A stretch of DNA of 64,000 nt from contig JAGVSM010003423.1 in the NCBI GenBank assembly GCA_022494885.1, forward strand, positions 124,001 through 188,000. Direction: 5' to 3'. The notes below the pieces were generated by a model, which was given only the letters and a program-made list of their open reading frames with translations, was not told the origin of the DNA and searched no databases. The DNA is from Micrasema longulum. Taxonomy: Eukaryota; Arthropoda; Insecta; Trichoptera; Brachycentridae. Of the stretch, positions 38,401 through 53,400 are shown in pieces. Both the position numbers and the translations under genes were made by a program. Every line of letters starts with the position of its first letter. Positions within the stretch are counted from its first letter, which is position 1.

Positions 38401-41400
38401 ATGAAGAGATTTTTAATTTTCATACAAATATAGACATTTTCGTACATTTCGTACAATAACGTCTAAATTTTACTTTATACCGTCTCGATGTTCTTAATTA
38501 TCATGCCGAAATGTCACTCACTAGCAATATTAACTAACACACTAATTTTCGCAGGATTACGCAGTCACCTGCGTAATCCTGACATCTTCAGAGTTCAGTA
38601 ATTTTCCTCGAATGCAGGATATTATAATTCCCTCTCTCGCATGTACAGGGAGTAAAATAAGATTCATAAATGCGACGCGAAAGATATAGGCATTTTTGGG
38701 GATTCCTCAAGTCAATTAAAAAAGATTTTATTTTCTATTATTAAGTAATTTTTACAAATAAGCATAATGTATTTTTTTCTACGCTCACTTTGATGTATTT
38801 TTCATTTATTTTCATCGTTTTTTTAATAAGAGTTTGACTATAACATAAATTTTCTTCCTTCAAAGTGTTTGTTGTTTTTTTTGTTTTCAGTTTTGTTTTC
38901 TTAAAAATATGTTTCTGTAGCTTTTGTAGTTTTTTATTACTTTTATAAGTTAACAATTTGTATAACATGCTGTGAACAATTAAAAAAGGTGACGGGTTTA
39001 ATATTATTTATGTTATCTACGTATGTAAATCAAGGGATTACAATATGATTTATTAAAGCTAGAGATGGCTGCAAGTGACATGGGCCTCAAAATAAATACA
39101 TCTAAAACTAAATATATGTTAGCAAGAAAGTCACTAATAAACTATGCATAGCAGGCAATTGACGTTGGGTCACACCACATAGGCAATGTCAACTCCTTCG
39201 AATATTTAGGTACTGAAATGACTAATGATAACAATTATAGCACCGAGATTAGAGCACGGCTATCGGCAGAACACATATGTTATTATGGCTGCTTTAAACA
39301 TCTGGGATCCAAATCGCTCGCTAGAAAAATTAAGACCATTATTTACAAAGCTCTTCTCCGACCGGTCGTTGCATATGGTGCCAAATGTTGGGCTATGACC
39401 AAAAGAGATGAAAACGTGGTATTAGTCTTTGAAAAAAAAATATTAAGGAAGATATTTGGTGCTGTCAACCATAACCGAGGGTATAGGAGACGGTTTAATC
39501 GTGAATTAGAGGCACTGTATGGCCGACCAAACATTGCACAATTTATGAAAATAAGAAGAATACAATGTATTACAACAGAGATGAAGAACATTTAAGAGAA
39601 GGTTATTTACAAGTAATAAAAAAAATTCAATTAGATGAATCTCACCCGCATAAATAAAGGTTTCAGCTCTTTAACTTCACAAACATCAACAGATGAAAGA
39701 ATTGAAGCAATATAGATGTTCAAATATAGGCAGAATGGTGAATGTAACACAGTGTGTAAAGTGGCCACTTAAACCAGCCATTGACAGGTCATAAGCCCTG
39801 TAGATGCCTAGACTTCTAAATAACCTTCTCTTAAATGTTCTTCATCTCTGTTGTAATATGTCAATATAAACAGCTCCCCAGGGAGTTGCATTTAGTCCTT
39901 GTCTACAAAAATTTGGACAAACTCAAAATATTGTTGATAAATTACCTGGTCCATGAAGAAGTGTAGAAATTGAAAAAATAACATTTTCAGGCGTTGCCTA
40001 GTATGTAGGTGAAATAATTCAATTAGATGAATCTCACCCGCATAAATAAAGGTTTCAGCTCTTTAACTTCACAAACATCGACAGATGAAAGAATTGAAGG
40101 AATATAGATGTTCAAATATAGGCAGAATGGTGAATGTTACACAGTGTGTAAAGTGGCCACTTAAACCAGCCATTGACAGGTCATAAGCCCTGTAGATGCC
40201 TAGACTTCTATATTACCTTCTCTTAAATGTTCTTCATCTCCGTTGTAATATGTTAATATAAACAGCTCCCCGGGAGTTGAATCCAGTCCTTGTCTACAAA
40301 AATTTGGACAAACTCAAAATATTGTTGAAGAATACAATGGTTTGGTCGTGCGTACAGAATGAATGATAAACGTACCTCAAAAATAAAATATTTATACCAT
40401 TGCGGAAGGCAGACGAAACAAAGGCAGAACAAAATTAAGATGGCCGGATAGTGTGAAAAGTGACATTAAAGCAATCGGTCTGACGAACTCGAGAAGAGCC
40501 GCAGGGTGCAGGGAGAAATGGAGACATATTTTGGAAGAAGTCAGGGCCCATGACGGGCTGTAGCGCCACTGATGATGATGATGATGTATGTATGTCCAGT
40601 TATCTGTTATTGTTCCCTGAAAATATTTTGAAATAAAAAAAATATGTACCGATAAAGATAGCGTTTATTATCGCGGCCCTGGTGTATGAAAAATATTTAA
40701 AGATTTGATGGTAGCAGTCACGAAACCGTTGATGGAATGGGGGAAAAATATCACGAAATCTCCATAAAATTTCACTAAATAAGGAGGATTCTAATTTGCA
40801 TTTTGCGGTATAACTAATCACATATACTTAACCTTAATACAGGAATTACTTTCTTGTAAGAAATGCAAATATTAAGTGTAAACATAAGTTGTGTCCGTTT
40901 TTCTCCAAATTTAAAAATGAGCACCAAAAGTAATACAAGATGGTAGTGTAATGGTCAGAGCGTTTACCTACCATGCAAGAGGTTTCGGGTTCGAATCCCG
41001 ACATCTTTGATATGAAATATTTATTTGTAAGGATATTTTCACACTAGAATATTTCATAGTCCCTGGACTGGTACCTGAAGCGTAAGACTGATCATCTTAC
41101 CTCCATGTAACAAAAATGATCAAGATACGCTGCCATTAATGTACCAACCCAGTCCCCTATGCACCGTTGGGTGTGGAAAGGGGATGATAATGATTATGAT
41201 GATGTCACTTGTATGTGAAAAATCAAGTTGATCGGTCATTCCGTTGCGACGTGAAGGAAAAATAAACACTATTTCGTCTTTTAGTATGAATTCAACAAAG
41301 ATAAAAAAGTTTTGTATTTATTTGTTTTTAAACCCGAAAACTATAAATGTAGACTTGTTTTTTATTCATGTTTATCTCTGTCCTGTGCCTGGATTATGAA

Positions 41401-44400
41401 CGCTATGTTCATCTGTATATATCGAGACGGTATATTTATTTTTTTTATTTATTAATAAAACATATAAGACATGAATATCATGATATTATATTCCCAGGAG
41501 TTGTACGAGAAAACTCATTTGGGACGGTACATAAAAAAAATAGTACATTTCTTGTAACAATACATAGTATAATTTAAACAATAAAAATTTAAACAAATTT
41601 TAACAATCTATGAACTTAATATTAAAAAAGGAAAGTACACTTAACGTCTGCACTATCTGTATCTTACCCCGGTATGTTCTACCTACTTGTCATATCGACA
41701 TCATATGATCGAAACAAGCCAATGAATAACCGCAAACAATTAGTCCACGTTCTTAATAATCCGATAAAACTTATTTTCACACCTAATACTATAAATTTCT
41801 GTATAAATACGTAGATTTTCCGAAGGACTATTTTTCTTTGATGGGATACCGTTGACATATTATGTATCACATAGGACAGGTGGCGCTCGCAGTGGCCGTA
41901 TTCGGCATTATTCATTTTAAAAGAAATCGGCCAGTGCTCAAGTCTTGACAGTACTGTCAATCAGAGATAATGTAGAACTACTGTCAGTGACAGATCATAA
42001 TGTAAATATCTGCGGAATGTCATTGTGGTATTTGTTAATAAACTTTTGTGCAAGTATTGTATTAAAATAGTGTAGAATAAAACTACGTTTATCGCGTGGT
42101 TAATAATAATTGTTGTTTGAGTTGATTTTCACAGAATTACAAAAAATAGTCATTTATAATTACATTACTTACATGTTATGTAAGTACTTATATGTAGTAC
42201 AAATTAATGAACATTTTTAATAGATTACCTATAAAATTAATCACGGCTCGCCACTGTGGTACGGTGCACCAATACTCTGTGCGAGAGGTCTACAGTGTGC
42301 ATAAGGATCAGAAGAAGAATATTGATAAAGATTGTCGAAAAAATTATTAACATATTACAACAGAGATGAAGATCATTTAAGAGGAGGTAATATAGAAGTC
42401 GAGGCATCTACAGGGCTTATTACCTGTCATTAGCTGATTTAAGTGGCCACTTTACACACCTGAAAATTTTATTTTTTCAATTCCTATACTTCTTCATGGA
42501 CCAGGTGGATTTATTAACAATATTTTGAGTTTGTCCAAATTTTTGTGGACAATGCAGTTGTTGAAAAGTACGCTAAATGACATAACTGATTTTTTTTTCG
42601 GAAATAATTGTGTATGAAAAAAGCGGCTGAGAATTTTGATGAATAGATTTTTGAACATGCAAATGCAAATTAATGATTCTCCGATACGAAAAACATTTGC
42701 ACGTCGGCGTCGGATTGATTAGGCTTAACTAAAATCGACGTTTCGTTATCCCGTTTTCCGTACCCCAAAACTGAATCGATTAGGTTGGTTTTTTTTTTTG
42801 ACAAAGAGTATCAGAATTGCATTTTCTGCGATGGTACCTTTTCCATTTAAAAATATAGTTATCGTATTTGTATGCCGTACGTCCGAAGAGGGCAGATAAA
42901 ACCTAGCGCTTTTTTGGGTTTTTCGAAGGTCCTAGTTCCGTTGATTTTTTTTGTTAATTCAGAAAATAAACAGCAATATTAAAAATGTATACAAGAGTAT
43001 AAAAGAAACCATAAAAAAGGCCAAATAAGTTTTCCACACAAATTTTATTATAAAAATCCAGTTCAGTAAGATATAAATATAGAAGTGCATGTGTGCGAGT
43101 TTTTGTATGTGAGGATGCGTGGCGTGAGGGAGTGGAGTGTGGTTTTGGTAGGTATGTGGATATGTGTGTGAGTGTATATGGGTGTGAAGGTGGGTTAATG
43201 GACAGGGTGAATGTGTGTTCGATACGAGTGAATAGAAACATCTTAAATTTATAATGCGAAAAACTTTTTTTTTTTAAGAATTTTTTTGTAGACAAGGACT
43301 GGATTCAACTCCCTGGGGAGCTGTTTATATTAACACATTACAACAGAGATAAAGCCATTAAACCAGCCATTGACAGGTCATAAGCCCTGTAGATGCCTAG
43401 ACTTCTATATTACCTTCTCTCAAATGTTCTTCATCTCTGTTGTAATGTGTTTATATAAACAGCTCCCCAGGGAGTTGAATCCAGTTCTTGTCTACGAAAA
43501 TTTGGACAAACTCAAAATATTGTTGATAAATCCACCCGGTCCATGAAGAAGTATAGAAATGGAAAAAATAACATTTTCACGCGTTGCCTTGTATGAAGGT
43601 GAAATAATTCAATTAGATAATTCTCTCCCGCATAAATAAAAGTTTCAGCTCTTTAACTTTACAAACATCAACAGATGAAAGAATTGAAGGAACATAGATG
43701 TTCAAATATGGGCAGAATGGTGAATGTTACACAGTGTGTAAAGTGGCCACTTAAACTAGCCATTGACAGGTCATAAGCCCTGTAGATGTCTAGACTTTTA
43801 TATTACCTTCTCTCAAATGTTCTTCAACTCTGTTGCAATGTGTTTATATAAACAGTTTTTGTTTTTAAATAATCGTTTTTGAATTCTTATTTTAAAAGTA
43901 GATTTACTGCAGTTAATTATACCTATGCAATTAAACAATAAATTATCATTACTCGCCATACAATGCACAATTAATCGATAAAACAAAACAATAGGGACAC
44001 GCCAGAGGTAAATATAATATATAATATGTGAAAAAATCACTGCTCTAGTGTCATAATGCAGGGAGAAAATACGAGTATACGTTTTTATGAAGTTAAGTGA
44101 GACCGAGTTTCCTCCTAAGCCTAGATTACGATTTTCAATAAAAAATATTCGTGGCAATAAAAAAAATATATCTACAAATCTATATTTTCTTCAGTTTTTA
44201 TTAAATTAACGTGAACTTAACTTTAACAGCTCTCTTTTATAAACTTTAAAAAATATATTTTTTCAGTATTTCTTTTTTTGTATAGATAAGTACTGAATAA
44301 AATTTCAACAGAGATGGTAAATTTCTTTAAGAATATGTTAAAATATACTGAATGGTAAATGAAAGTGTGAAATACGACCACAAGCCAGTAAATATTAAGT

Positions 44401-47400
44401 TATAAGATCGATAATTGCCTACATATTATAATACCTTCTCAGAAATAATGTATACTAATATAATAAATAACTATAAATAACTATATATATTCATGTTATA
44501 TTTATCAAAGTAATGCTGAGCGTTGACCTAAAAGATCAAAAGGTATGTTAATGTAATATTTTTATAAACACGAGGTTTAACGGGATTTTTCTTTTAAATG
44601 AATGCAGACTTGTGACCTAAATACAAGCAATACCAGAAAAGTACTGCATAGCAAAATACTTTGATTGTAATATTATGCTTAATGTACTTTTCCCAGAACA
44701 ATGCATTATTATGGATTGTGTATTTAAATTTATTTTATATCTAGAGCAATCGTTTATTATTTTATAGTTATGATGCTCAGCTCAAGCTTTATGAATAATA
44801 TTTGCTTTTCAGAAATGACAATTAACATCTAAATCCAAAAACACACCTTTATCTGTTTTTGCAAATATTTTTTTTACAAAAATATGCAAAATATTACGAA
44901 ATAGGATTGTACTAATTTGTACATAATATCTTAATAAAGGAGTGCGTTGTGCGTCATAAACGGGTACGTAAAATGAATCATTAGTAGTAAAAAACAAGGT
45001 GTGTTTGTTCTAAATTAAATTTTCTGAATACAGTAATAAATTGAAAAGCGTCTCTATCTGAATATAGAAATAAATTGGAGCATGTATATAATACTCGGTT
45101 TATTAGTGTAGATGGACTAGCTCTCCCTAAATTCAATAATAAATACAGGAAAAGAACAGTAGAGTACAATTTACCAAAAATGTATAATATGCTCCCATTA
45201 AATATTAAAAAAAAACATAAAAAACTTATATGGCTCAAGAGAAAGACGTCTACTAAAAATCTGGCTTTTAGAACGTGTTTTTTTTTGTATTGAAATATTT
45301 TGTGTTTTTATTTTGACCATTTTTTTATTTTTTATTTTTTATTTTCGATGTACATGAGAATATACATATATATGTTTTTTCCATAGTTATGAGTTTTTAT
45401 ATGTTTATAGAATTTAAGAGATAAGATTATGTATGTATATTAGAACATAACTAGAAGCACCTGCTGACAAACTGCATTTTATGCAGTTCAGTAGGACTTG
45501 ATAATTTATGTGATAATTTTTGTTTGCTTTTGATAAATATATAAAAATTAGAAAAATGGCATAATTCAATAATTGTTTTTAAAGATTAAAAAAATATATG
45601 TGCCGTTTTTTTATGCAGAACTCTGAAAGCATGACTCATAAAACGTATAATTCGTTCGTTTTGGTAAGTACGATAAAACCATCGTACGAAGTACAGTCGG
45701 TCACGTGATTCGAGGAATTTATTTGGTACTACAAACTACGATCCTGTTTCGTAACGTTTTAAAAAATGTTTTAAACCACAAACACAATAAAAAATAAGAT
45801 ATGTTCATAATTTAACGGCAAGAATCGGGCGTAAGGCTTACAACCTAGCGTGCAGATGTGCCAGGGGTTTGTATGTAACGGGCGTTATATAAATTTCAGC
45901 GCAAACACGACATAATTATTTTTTTACCGTGATATATCGCTGTTTTTACTCGGCCCAAATTATTTCACAGTGGAATGGCGTGTTTTCAAAATAAACATGT
46001 TACATTGATAAAACGTGTAGAATTTACGAGTCCCAAAATGTCAGATGGCTAGCTCTAATTAATGTTAATGTTAAGTGAATTAAAGAAATTCAATAAAGAG
46101 GATTATAAGTCCACATTGCGCATTGGTGTGATGGCTGAAATGCTTACCTCACACACAGGGGTTACGAGTTAGACCCAATTATTTTGTTATTTATTTATAT
46201 ATACGCCCAATGGGCATTTATATAAGGACATATTTATATATGGAAAATAATAATAAAAAAAGTAGAAAGACACAATGTTATACAGGGTGTTCTTTAAACC
46301 CTGTCATACCTGAAACCACGATAATCAGTATGGGCCAGAAGAGATATAAGCATATTAAAAAACATATTTAGAACAAAGAAAATGAAAAAAAATAAATGGT
46401 TGCTTACTTCTGCAGGGGTGAATTTAGGGGAGCGCGGCGCAGTGTCAGACTTCCCCCTCCCCCCTCCTCGTTTCTCCCCTGCAGAAGTAAGCGGGTTGTG
46501 GTCCTGTGGCTAGTGTCTCGGACTCACGGACCAAAGGTCCGTGGTTCGAATCCCACTCTACCCCAACTCGATTCCATTTTCTAATAGTGAGTTATTTACA
46601 ACTCATTGAAAATGGCCCTCAAAATTAAATATTTGGGTAAATCATAAGAACGCAAATATTTCTTTTTTTTTAAAAAAAAAAAAAAGCAACCATTTCCTTT
46701 TTTTGATATTTCTTTTTTTAAATAATTTTATTCGTTATAAAAATTTGTTTTATTGTGCCAATATGTCTTCTTGCTCATACTGATCATCGTGGCTTCGGAC
46801 GTGACAGGGTTTCAATAAACACCCTGTATAGTAGACTTTGTGGGAGTGGAAGTGGGAGAGAGGTGTTTATAATTGAATTTGATTCGGTGATCGTTTGTAA
46901 GAAGACAACTTGTCATCAAAGAAATGAAGACTGGTATGTTTGTCTGCAGACCTAAGAATCCTGGGCATAGGGGAATGATATCCATAGTTACTTCTATGGT
47001 TATCGGTATGAAGGAGTAAGTTTTGTCTGAGGTTTCTAGTTGGGATATTTGATTTTATTAAGCCCAGTAGTTCAGGCGCATCAAAGAGTGAGTTGAGAAT
47101 TTTAAATAGGACAAGAAGGTCGGATTTATTTCGACAGTCTTGAAGAGAAGATTATATTTAAGCTAGTTTCTAACTCATTATACGCATATTGGTATCTGGA
47201 TAAGCCCAACCTCCAGCCTATCTTTCTCAAAAATCGAAATTAGATCAACAATAAAAATTTTCGGGCAATACTTATGAACAAACGACAAATAAATCATTAC
47301 ACTTGAACCAAATAAGAAGATTACTACCAAAAATATTATTGCGTATTTATCTCAAGCATTACCCAAAACAACCTTGTTAAGAGTTAAACATATTGCTACA

Positions 47401-50400
47401 GTGCTTAACTACAGTGAAAAACCCGAAATTTTAAATTTTTCAATACACATTTAGATGTGTAAATAAATTTAGTATATTTTAAAATTTACAAATTACAACA
47501 GGGCTGGAGAATACCTTGGAGAAGGGAATATGAAAGTCTAGGCATTTACAGAGCTTATGACCTGTCATTGGCTGGTTTAAGTGACCATTTTACACACTTC
47601 ACAACAATAAAGGTTTCAGCTCTTTTACTTCACTAAAATCAACAAATTGAAGAATTAAAGAAATATGCATGTTAAAACATAGGCAATATGGTGAATTTTA
47701 CACAGTGTGTTAAGTGGCCACTTAAACCAGCCAATGATAGGCCATAAACCCTGTAAATGCCTAGACTTCCATATTCCTTCTCTAAGGTATTCTTAATCCC
47801 TGTTGTTGTTTGTTGATCTTAATGACTCTCGAGGGGGTGAAATCCAGTTTTTTGTCTACAAACATTTGGACAAACTTAAATATTGTAATGTTTTAAAATA
47901 ATTAAACATTGAAATGAGATAGTTTACCTTTGTAAAAATATAGTATTTATAATCTACTTAAAATAATTCACTTCAGTCAGACGCTTTGCACACCTTAAAG
48001 TCTGATTATCTTAGAATATGTTCTTCAGATATATCTCACTGTTGCTTTGGGCTAGTGATTATAACCTTAGAGTAATATTATGCCACAGGCTAATAGAGTC
48101 GCCCATACAGACAAAAATAATATATGATTATCATTCATAATGTAAGCTAGAGTTTACAGCAATACAACGGGTCGTAGGTACTCAGGTCAAGAATTGCAAG
48201 CACAAACCGAAACCGTCCGTTACACGTTTGTTGTTAAACTAAAAACCAAACCAAATAATTTAAATGTTTTTGTTCTATGTTATAGAGCAAAAGGGCTTCT
48301 CAAGAGCGAATCATTACTCTGAGGAAATAACGAACAAAATATAACACCAGACAGGCACACCATTTAACGCCCATGATAATATGAGTGATCTTCTGTGTTT
48401 AGTGTAGGATAGGTGAAAAATGTGTGTGTGACTGGAGAGAACGGTATTTTAATGGAGCGCTTTGAAAATGTTTGTATATTATAGTTCTAAGCCCTTACCC
48501 GAGCCACCTTCCCGTCTAGATACCACTGCAGCTTGATGTTGGTTCCGTTGGCCAGGGTCTCCAGCGCTGGCCGGCTCCAGGTGACGTGTTCCCAGTGGTC
48601 GGTCATGATCGCTGCGCAGAGCATGGCGGTGGAACAGCTGAGGAAGGAAACAAAACGAAATTTTAAGAGGTTATGCGGCGGGAAAGTGGTTTAATGAATA
48701 GGTATTTGAATAAAGTTTTTCCGTCATTCGCTCGCAGATGCCTCCCAAAACGCACTGTGAGAAAACGACAACCGCGCGTCGCGTCGGATTGATTATGCCT
48801 AGCTAAAATCAGCAAAATTAAGGTCTCGTATCTCTGTTTGTCACACCCGAAAACTGAATCGATTTGGATTTTATTTAAAGATTGAGTATCAAATATAAAT
48901 TTTCTGTATCGGCACGTTTTGTTCTCCGCAAAAATAGTTAGAAGACGGCAGATAAACCTTGGCCGTTTTAGGATTTTTGATAATCCTTGCTCCTTTAAGA
49001 CAATTTATTTTTAAAAAGTAAAAAAAAAACGATAAAAACACGTCAATGGTGTATATCTATAATGTTTTAAAAAAACATCCCTGTAATGCCATTATCCAGA
49101 GAGAAAATACGGGTATACGTTCTACGGTTTACGGGTAAAAATCAGATCTTACCCAGACCCCGACGTGATTAAAATATAAAAAAAACGATCTTCTTAGGAA
49201 TCGAACCCGGGACATCAAGTATGGTAGGCGTATGCATGTGCCAACCCTTACAGTACGAAGCTGACTTTTTTCATTCGATTTAATTTTGTCACTCAATTGC
49301 ATTCTCCTCTTTTTTTCTTCTTTTTTTTTAGTCTCTCTTAAAACTCGAGTCAAAAACTATCAACACGTCGGCGTCGTCCAGGATTCTGGATTTATTTCAC
49401 ACACAGAAGTTTTAAAAGTGTATGTAGCAATACTTTGTAAATAATACAAATTATATTTTTCTTTGTCTTTAAAAGAAGCTTTAGAATTGATTATCTCAAT
49501 TAATGGGGTTGGTTTTCCTTTTTGCAGGACATTTTATTATTTAATCAATGAAACTAGAGACCAGTTAACCCTTAATAATGAGTGTCGAAACTTATCACGC
49601 AATCCTTTACCCCTTACCACCTACATTCTTCTGATAAGTTATTAATTTAAAAATGCCTTATCCTTGAACACATGTAAAGCTGCGATTCGTGTTTTTTACA
49701 CATTACGATACTTGTATAAAAAACATAAAATATATTGTGAAATCACAAATTACGAGACTGAGAACATTTTAGAGAAGAAAATATACTTACGCAGTGTGTA
49801 AAGTGGACGCTTAAAGTCTAAAATATTATCCATCTCCATTGTAATTTGTTAATCTTAATAAGTCTCTAGGAAGTGAAATCCAATATTTTGTCAGCAGTTT
49901 GGATAAACTCAAAATAGTGTAAAAGCTTTAAAAATTAAAAATTAAAAATAAATACAAACAAAATGAAATATTTTTTATGTACCTACTCATCTTAAAATTC
50001 GCAATATCCTATTATAATTATAATATTTAGGGCTTATACTCGTACATATATAGAAGTAGATGATAAAGATGTGTATCATATAGGATTGGTTCTGGACTTG
50101 ATAGTTATAAAACGAGTCTGATTTCTTTTTTTCTCTCGCAATATAATTCTTAAACTTTTCTCAATGTTCAAAAATATTTTACCTTTTTTTTTTCATATTT
50201 ATGAATTTATTTTGTTAATATTTTTAGTTACTCCTGTGTATAAACTTGTTACTATTGTTAAAGTAATGCAATTTTATTATTTTTTATTATGTATTTTTAT
50301 ATGTATGTATATATATATGTGTACACATATATTTTTCTTCTTCATATTTATGTTCAACATAGGTATTTATTTTTAGGGTAATTTATGCCGTTTGTGTAAA

Positions 50401-53400
50401 AATAAATAAATAAATTACGAAAATAATGTAAACCTCTGAACAGAACTCTAATTTATTTTATAATAATAAGTACTCACCCCCTTTCTCTTACATTACTTTA
50501 CGATATTGTTTTTGTAATATAACTTTCTTAACTGTAATTTTTAATTGCTTTCAATATTGTTTTTAGAAAAAATGATTAACAATTTTTATTCTGTCTATGG
50601 TCGATTTTTGGTAAAATTTATCAACGTTTAAAAACATGTCACACAACACTCTTACACCAGTAACTCTACATATTTGACAATATATAAAACAATATATTTG
50701 CAAATCACCAGCAAACAAATTAAAATCAGATTTTAACAACGAATCAAGGTCATTCATAAATATATTAAAAAGCACAGGTCTTACATTGGAACCTTGAGGT
50801 ACGCCTGAGCCTACAGCTATTGGAGAATATACAAAGCCATTAACTAGTGCAAATTTTAATTTGTTTAAGTGATAGTTATTTTGCGTTGGTAACATTTATT
50901 GTGAAAAAAAAAACCATATTAGAACAACAAAAAAATAACCTAAAATATATTGAAAAATAATAATCAAAGAAATTATGCATAATTTATTTGTTTTTATTAT
51001 TATGATATTATAAACGTTTATGGAAAGTTGTTTTGACTACCTAACTAGGGTTCTTTAGCCCGTTCTAAGCCCGTCAAAAAAAAAATATAAAACAGTCATC
51101 AATATATAGAAACAATAATAAAGGTAGTAGACATAGTGAAAAGCATAGTAAAATACATTGTAAAAATACATATTAAAAAATATAGTAAAAACATATTTGA
51201 AAACTCAGTAAAAACAAAATACATAGTAAGAAACATAGTAAAAGACATAGTTAAAAAACATATGTAAAAACCCAGTAAAATACATAGTAAAAACAAAATA
51301 CACAGTAAAAAAATATAGTTTAAGACATGGTAAAAAAAAATGTGTATGGCAAAAAACATATTTATTACACATAATATTCAGAAAACAGAAAAGCAAATTA
51401 ACGTAAAATGAAAATATTAGAGCATAAATTATAAATTACATGATATGACGCATTTTATTTTCAATGTTCTGTTTACTGATATTTCATTTGTAACCAATAT
51501 CTTTTTAATATAACCGGATAAGAAAAAAAATAAGCTTCAATAAATCTTTCATTACAGCTTTGTTACATGACGTCAAAAAGTATAATATTTTATCATTTTT
51601 GAAGGCTCGGATCACAAAATAAATGGGTAAAAAGCTTTCAGCGTGGCATCACTTCAAGCTGTTATTAATATTTGCGAGCTTTTACTAACAATATTGCGTT
51701 TCACATTTTAACTCAAAATCAGAGAACTCCATTTATTATACAAAATAATACTTCGGAGTTCAAATGACACGAGACACAGTGTGCATTATAATATCAATAT
51801 GATAAATTAAAAATACCTGCTGTTATTATAATGAAATATTTTATATACCTAAATATTAAAACAATGAACCATTAAAAAACGTAAATGAATAAATAAAAAA
51901 CACTTATGGAACCCTTTAAAGAAAATGTGGTGGTAGAGGAATTTAATGAATAGGTATTTGTACATAGTTTTTCTGCCACTCTCTCGCATATGTCTTCCCG
52001 ATATTGTGCAAAAAAGGCAACTGTACGTCGGACTAATTATGACTAATAAAAATCGACCAATTCTAGGTTTCTTAGTCTCGTTTTTCGCACCCCAAAACTG
52101 AAATGATTTTGTTTTTTTTTACAAAAAATATTGGAATGATGTTTTGTGTCTTGGTAGATATTTTATTTTTTTAAATTATTTTATCATATTTGTATACCGT
52201 ACCTCCAAAGAAGGCAGATAAAAGTGGACACTTTCATGGGTTTTTGAATGGTTCTAGCACTTTAAAGCAAAACAATAGAGACACATCAATGGTAATTGTC
52301 TATAGTATGTGAATTACTGCTCTAGTGTAAAGTACCATAATCCATGGAGAAAATACGAGAATACATTTGTATAAAGTAAATTCAGTCCGCGTTTCCTCTT
52401 AATAAAAATAAATAAGGTGCATTATTATTATTGTAAATTTTAGTAAACAGTTATTTCAGGTAGGTAATTGAAAATCATGTTTATGTAAATAAAAATCTTT
52501 TTTACCATCTATTACTAAAACAATTTTAACCAAATACTCAACCGCAGAATTAAGAATAATCCAGAAGGAGCGTAGAATCATATTTGAATACATTGGGCTG
52601 TGTCCGAAAAACCCCCTACTTTGCCCCATTTTCGCTGCGCACATGCGTGAAGTCGTCGCGTGATGTTGCCAGATCGCGAAAAATATAATCCTAACACAAA
52701 TATAATATTTTTAAAAAAAGCAATTTTTCAATTTCTCGAAAATATAATTGAACACGCGAAAATATTTATTTACACGACAGAGTAGATAAGTAAAGGATCA
52801 TTTTATATGAGTAATTTAATTTATAAACTCTAAACATAAAAATTAAAACAAATTTTATTTTACATAAAACGAATATTTTTATTAATTAGGAAATATTTTT
52901 TTATGATTTAAAGGTAATGTCGGTCAAATGTCCACTCCGGTGTTGTTTAATCCGAGAGGTCCAATTTTCATTATTTCCCTCATTGGATGAGCAAATTACG
53001 TAAAAAAAAATACTACCCTGGTAACACTAACAAAATGACTATTTTGTTTTCTCTGACAATCTGACTGATGGAAAAACAATCCACTTTTTAAGTAATGCAT
53101 TAGCTACTTACACATGCATTTGCTACTTACACATGAAATGTGATCTCAACCCGTTTTTTTAAGATCCCAGAAGTATTTGTTCACTTTAAAACGACACAAC
53201 ACGGCATAGTTGAATTCAAATCGGGAGTTGCGTACTGAGCGACGTCTATAAAGAAACTAATGGGTCAAAACGTAAAACTACTCTTTTAAGAGTAGTTTAG
53301 TCACCTTTTTTTCGCGTATGCGGTTTCTGGACTTTTCTTAATTCTACACATGTACTCAACACAAAAGTTTTATTTAAATTAATTTCTATTTTGAGCGTTA

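Larger units (their letters stand above)
46281..46828. mobile_element. Palindromic MITE with TACAGGGTGTT ends, TA duplication, SINE inside
   Basis: TACAGGGTGTTCTTTAAACC at the left and its inverse at the right (GGTTTCAATAAACACCCTGTA), flanked by TA (46279-46280, 46829-46830). The arms match along about 145 bases (ACCACGATAATCAGTATG / CCACGATGATCAGTATG; AAATGGTTGCTT). The TA duplication and full palindrome fit a mariner-type MITE. The family B SINE at 46491-46685 interrupts the right arm. Confidence 0.75.

Noticed and set aside
39568..40326. Hammerhead ribozyme or retrozyme in the 390-bp unit
   Set aside because: I looked for a CTGANGA...GAAA core on both strands of the unit and did not find a convincing one.
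43040..43295. Minus-strand frame of 113 codons rich in His/Thr/Pro
   Set aside because: It is driven by GTGTGT/GGTGTG-rich simple sequence and lacks exon borders.
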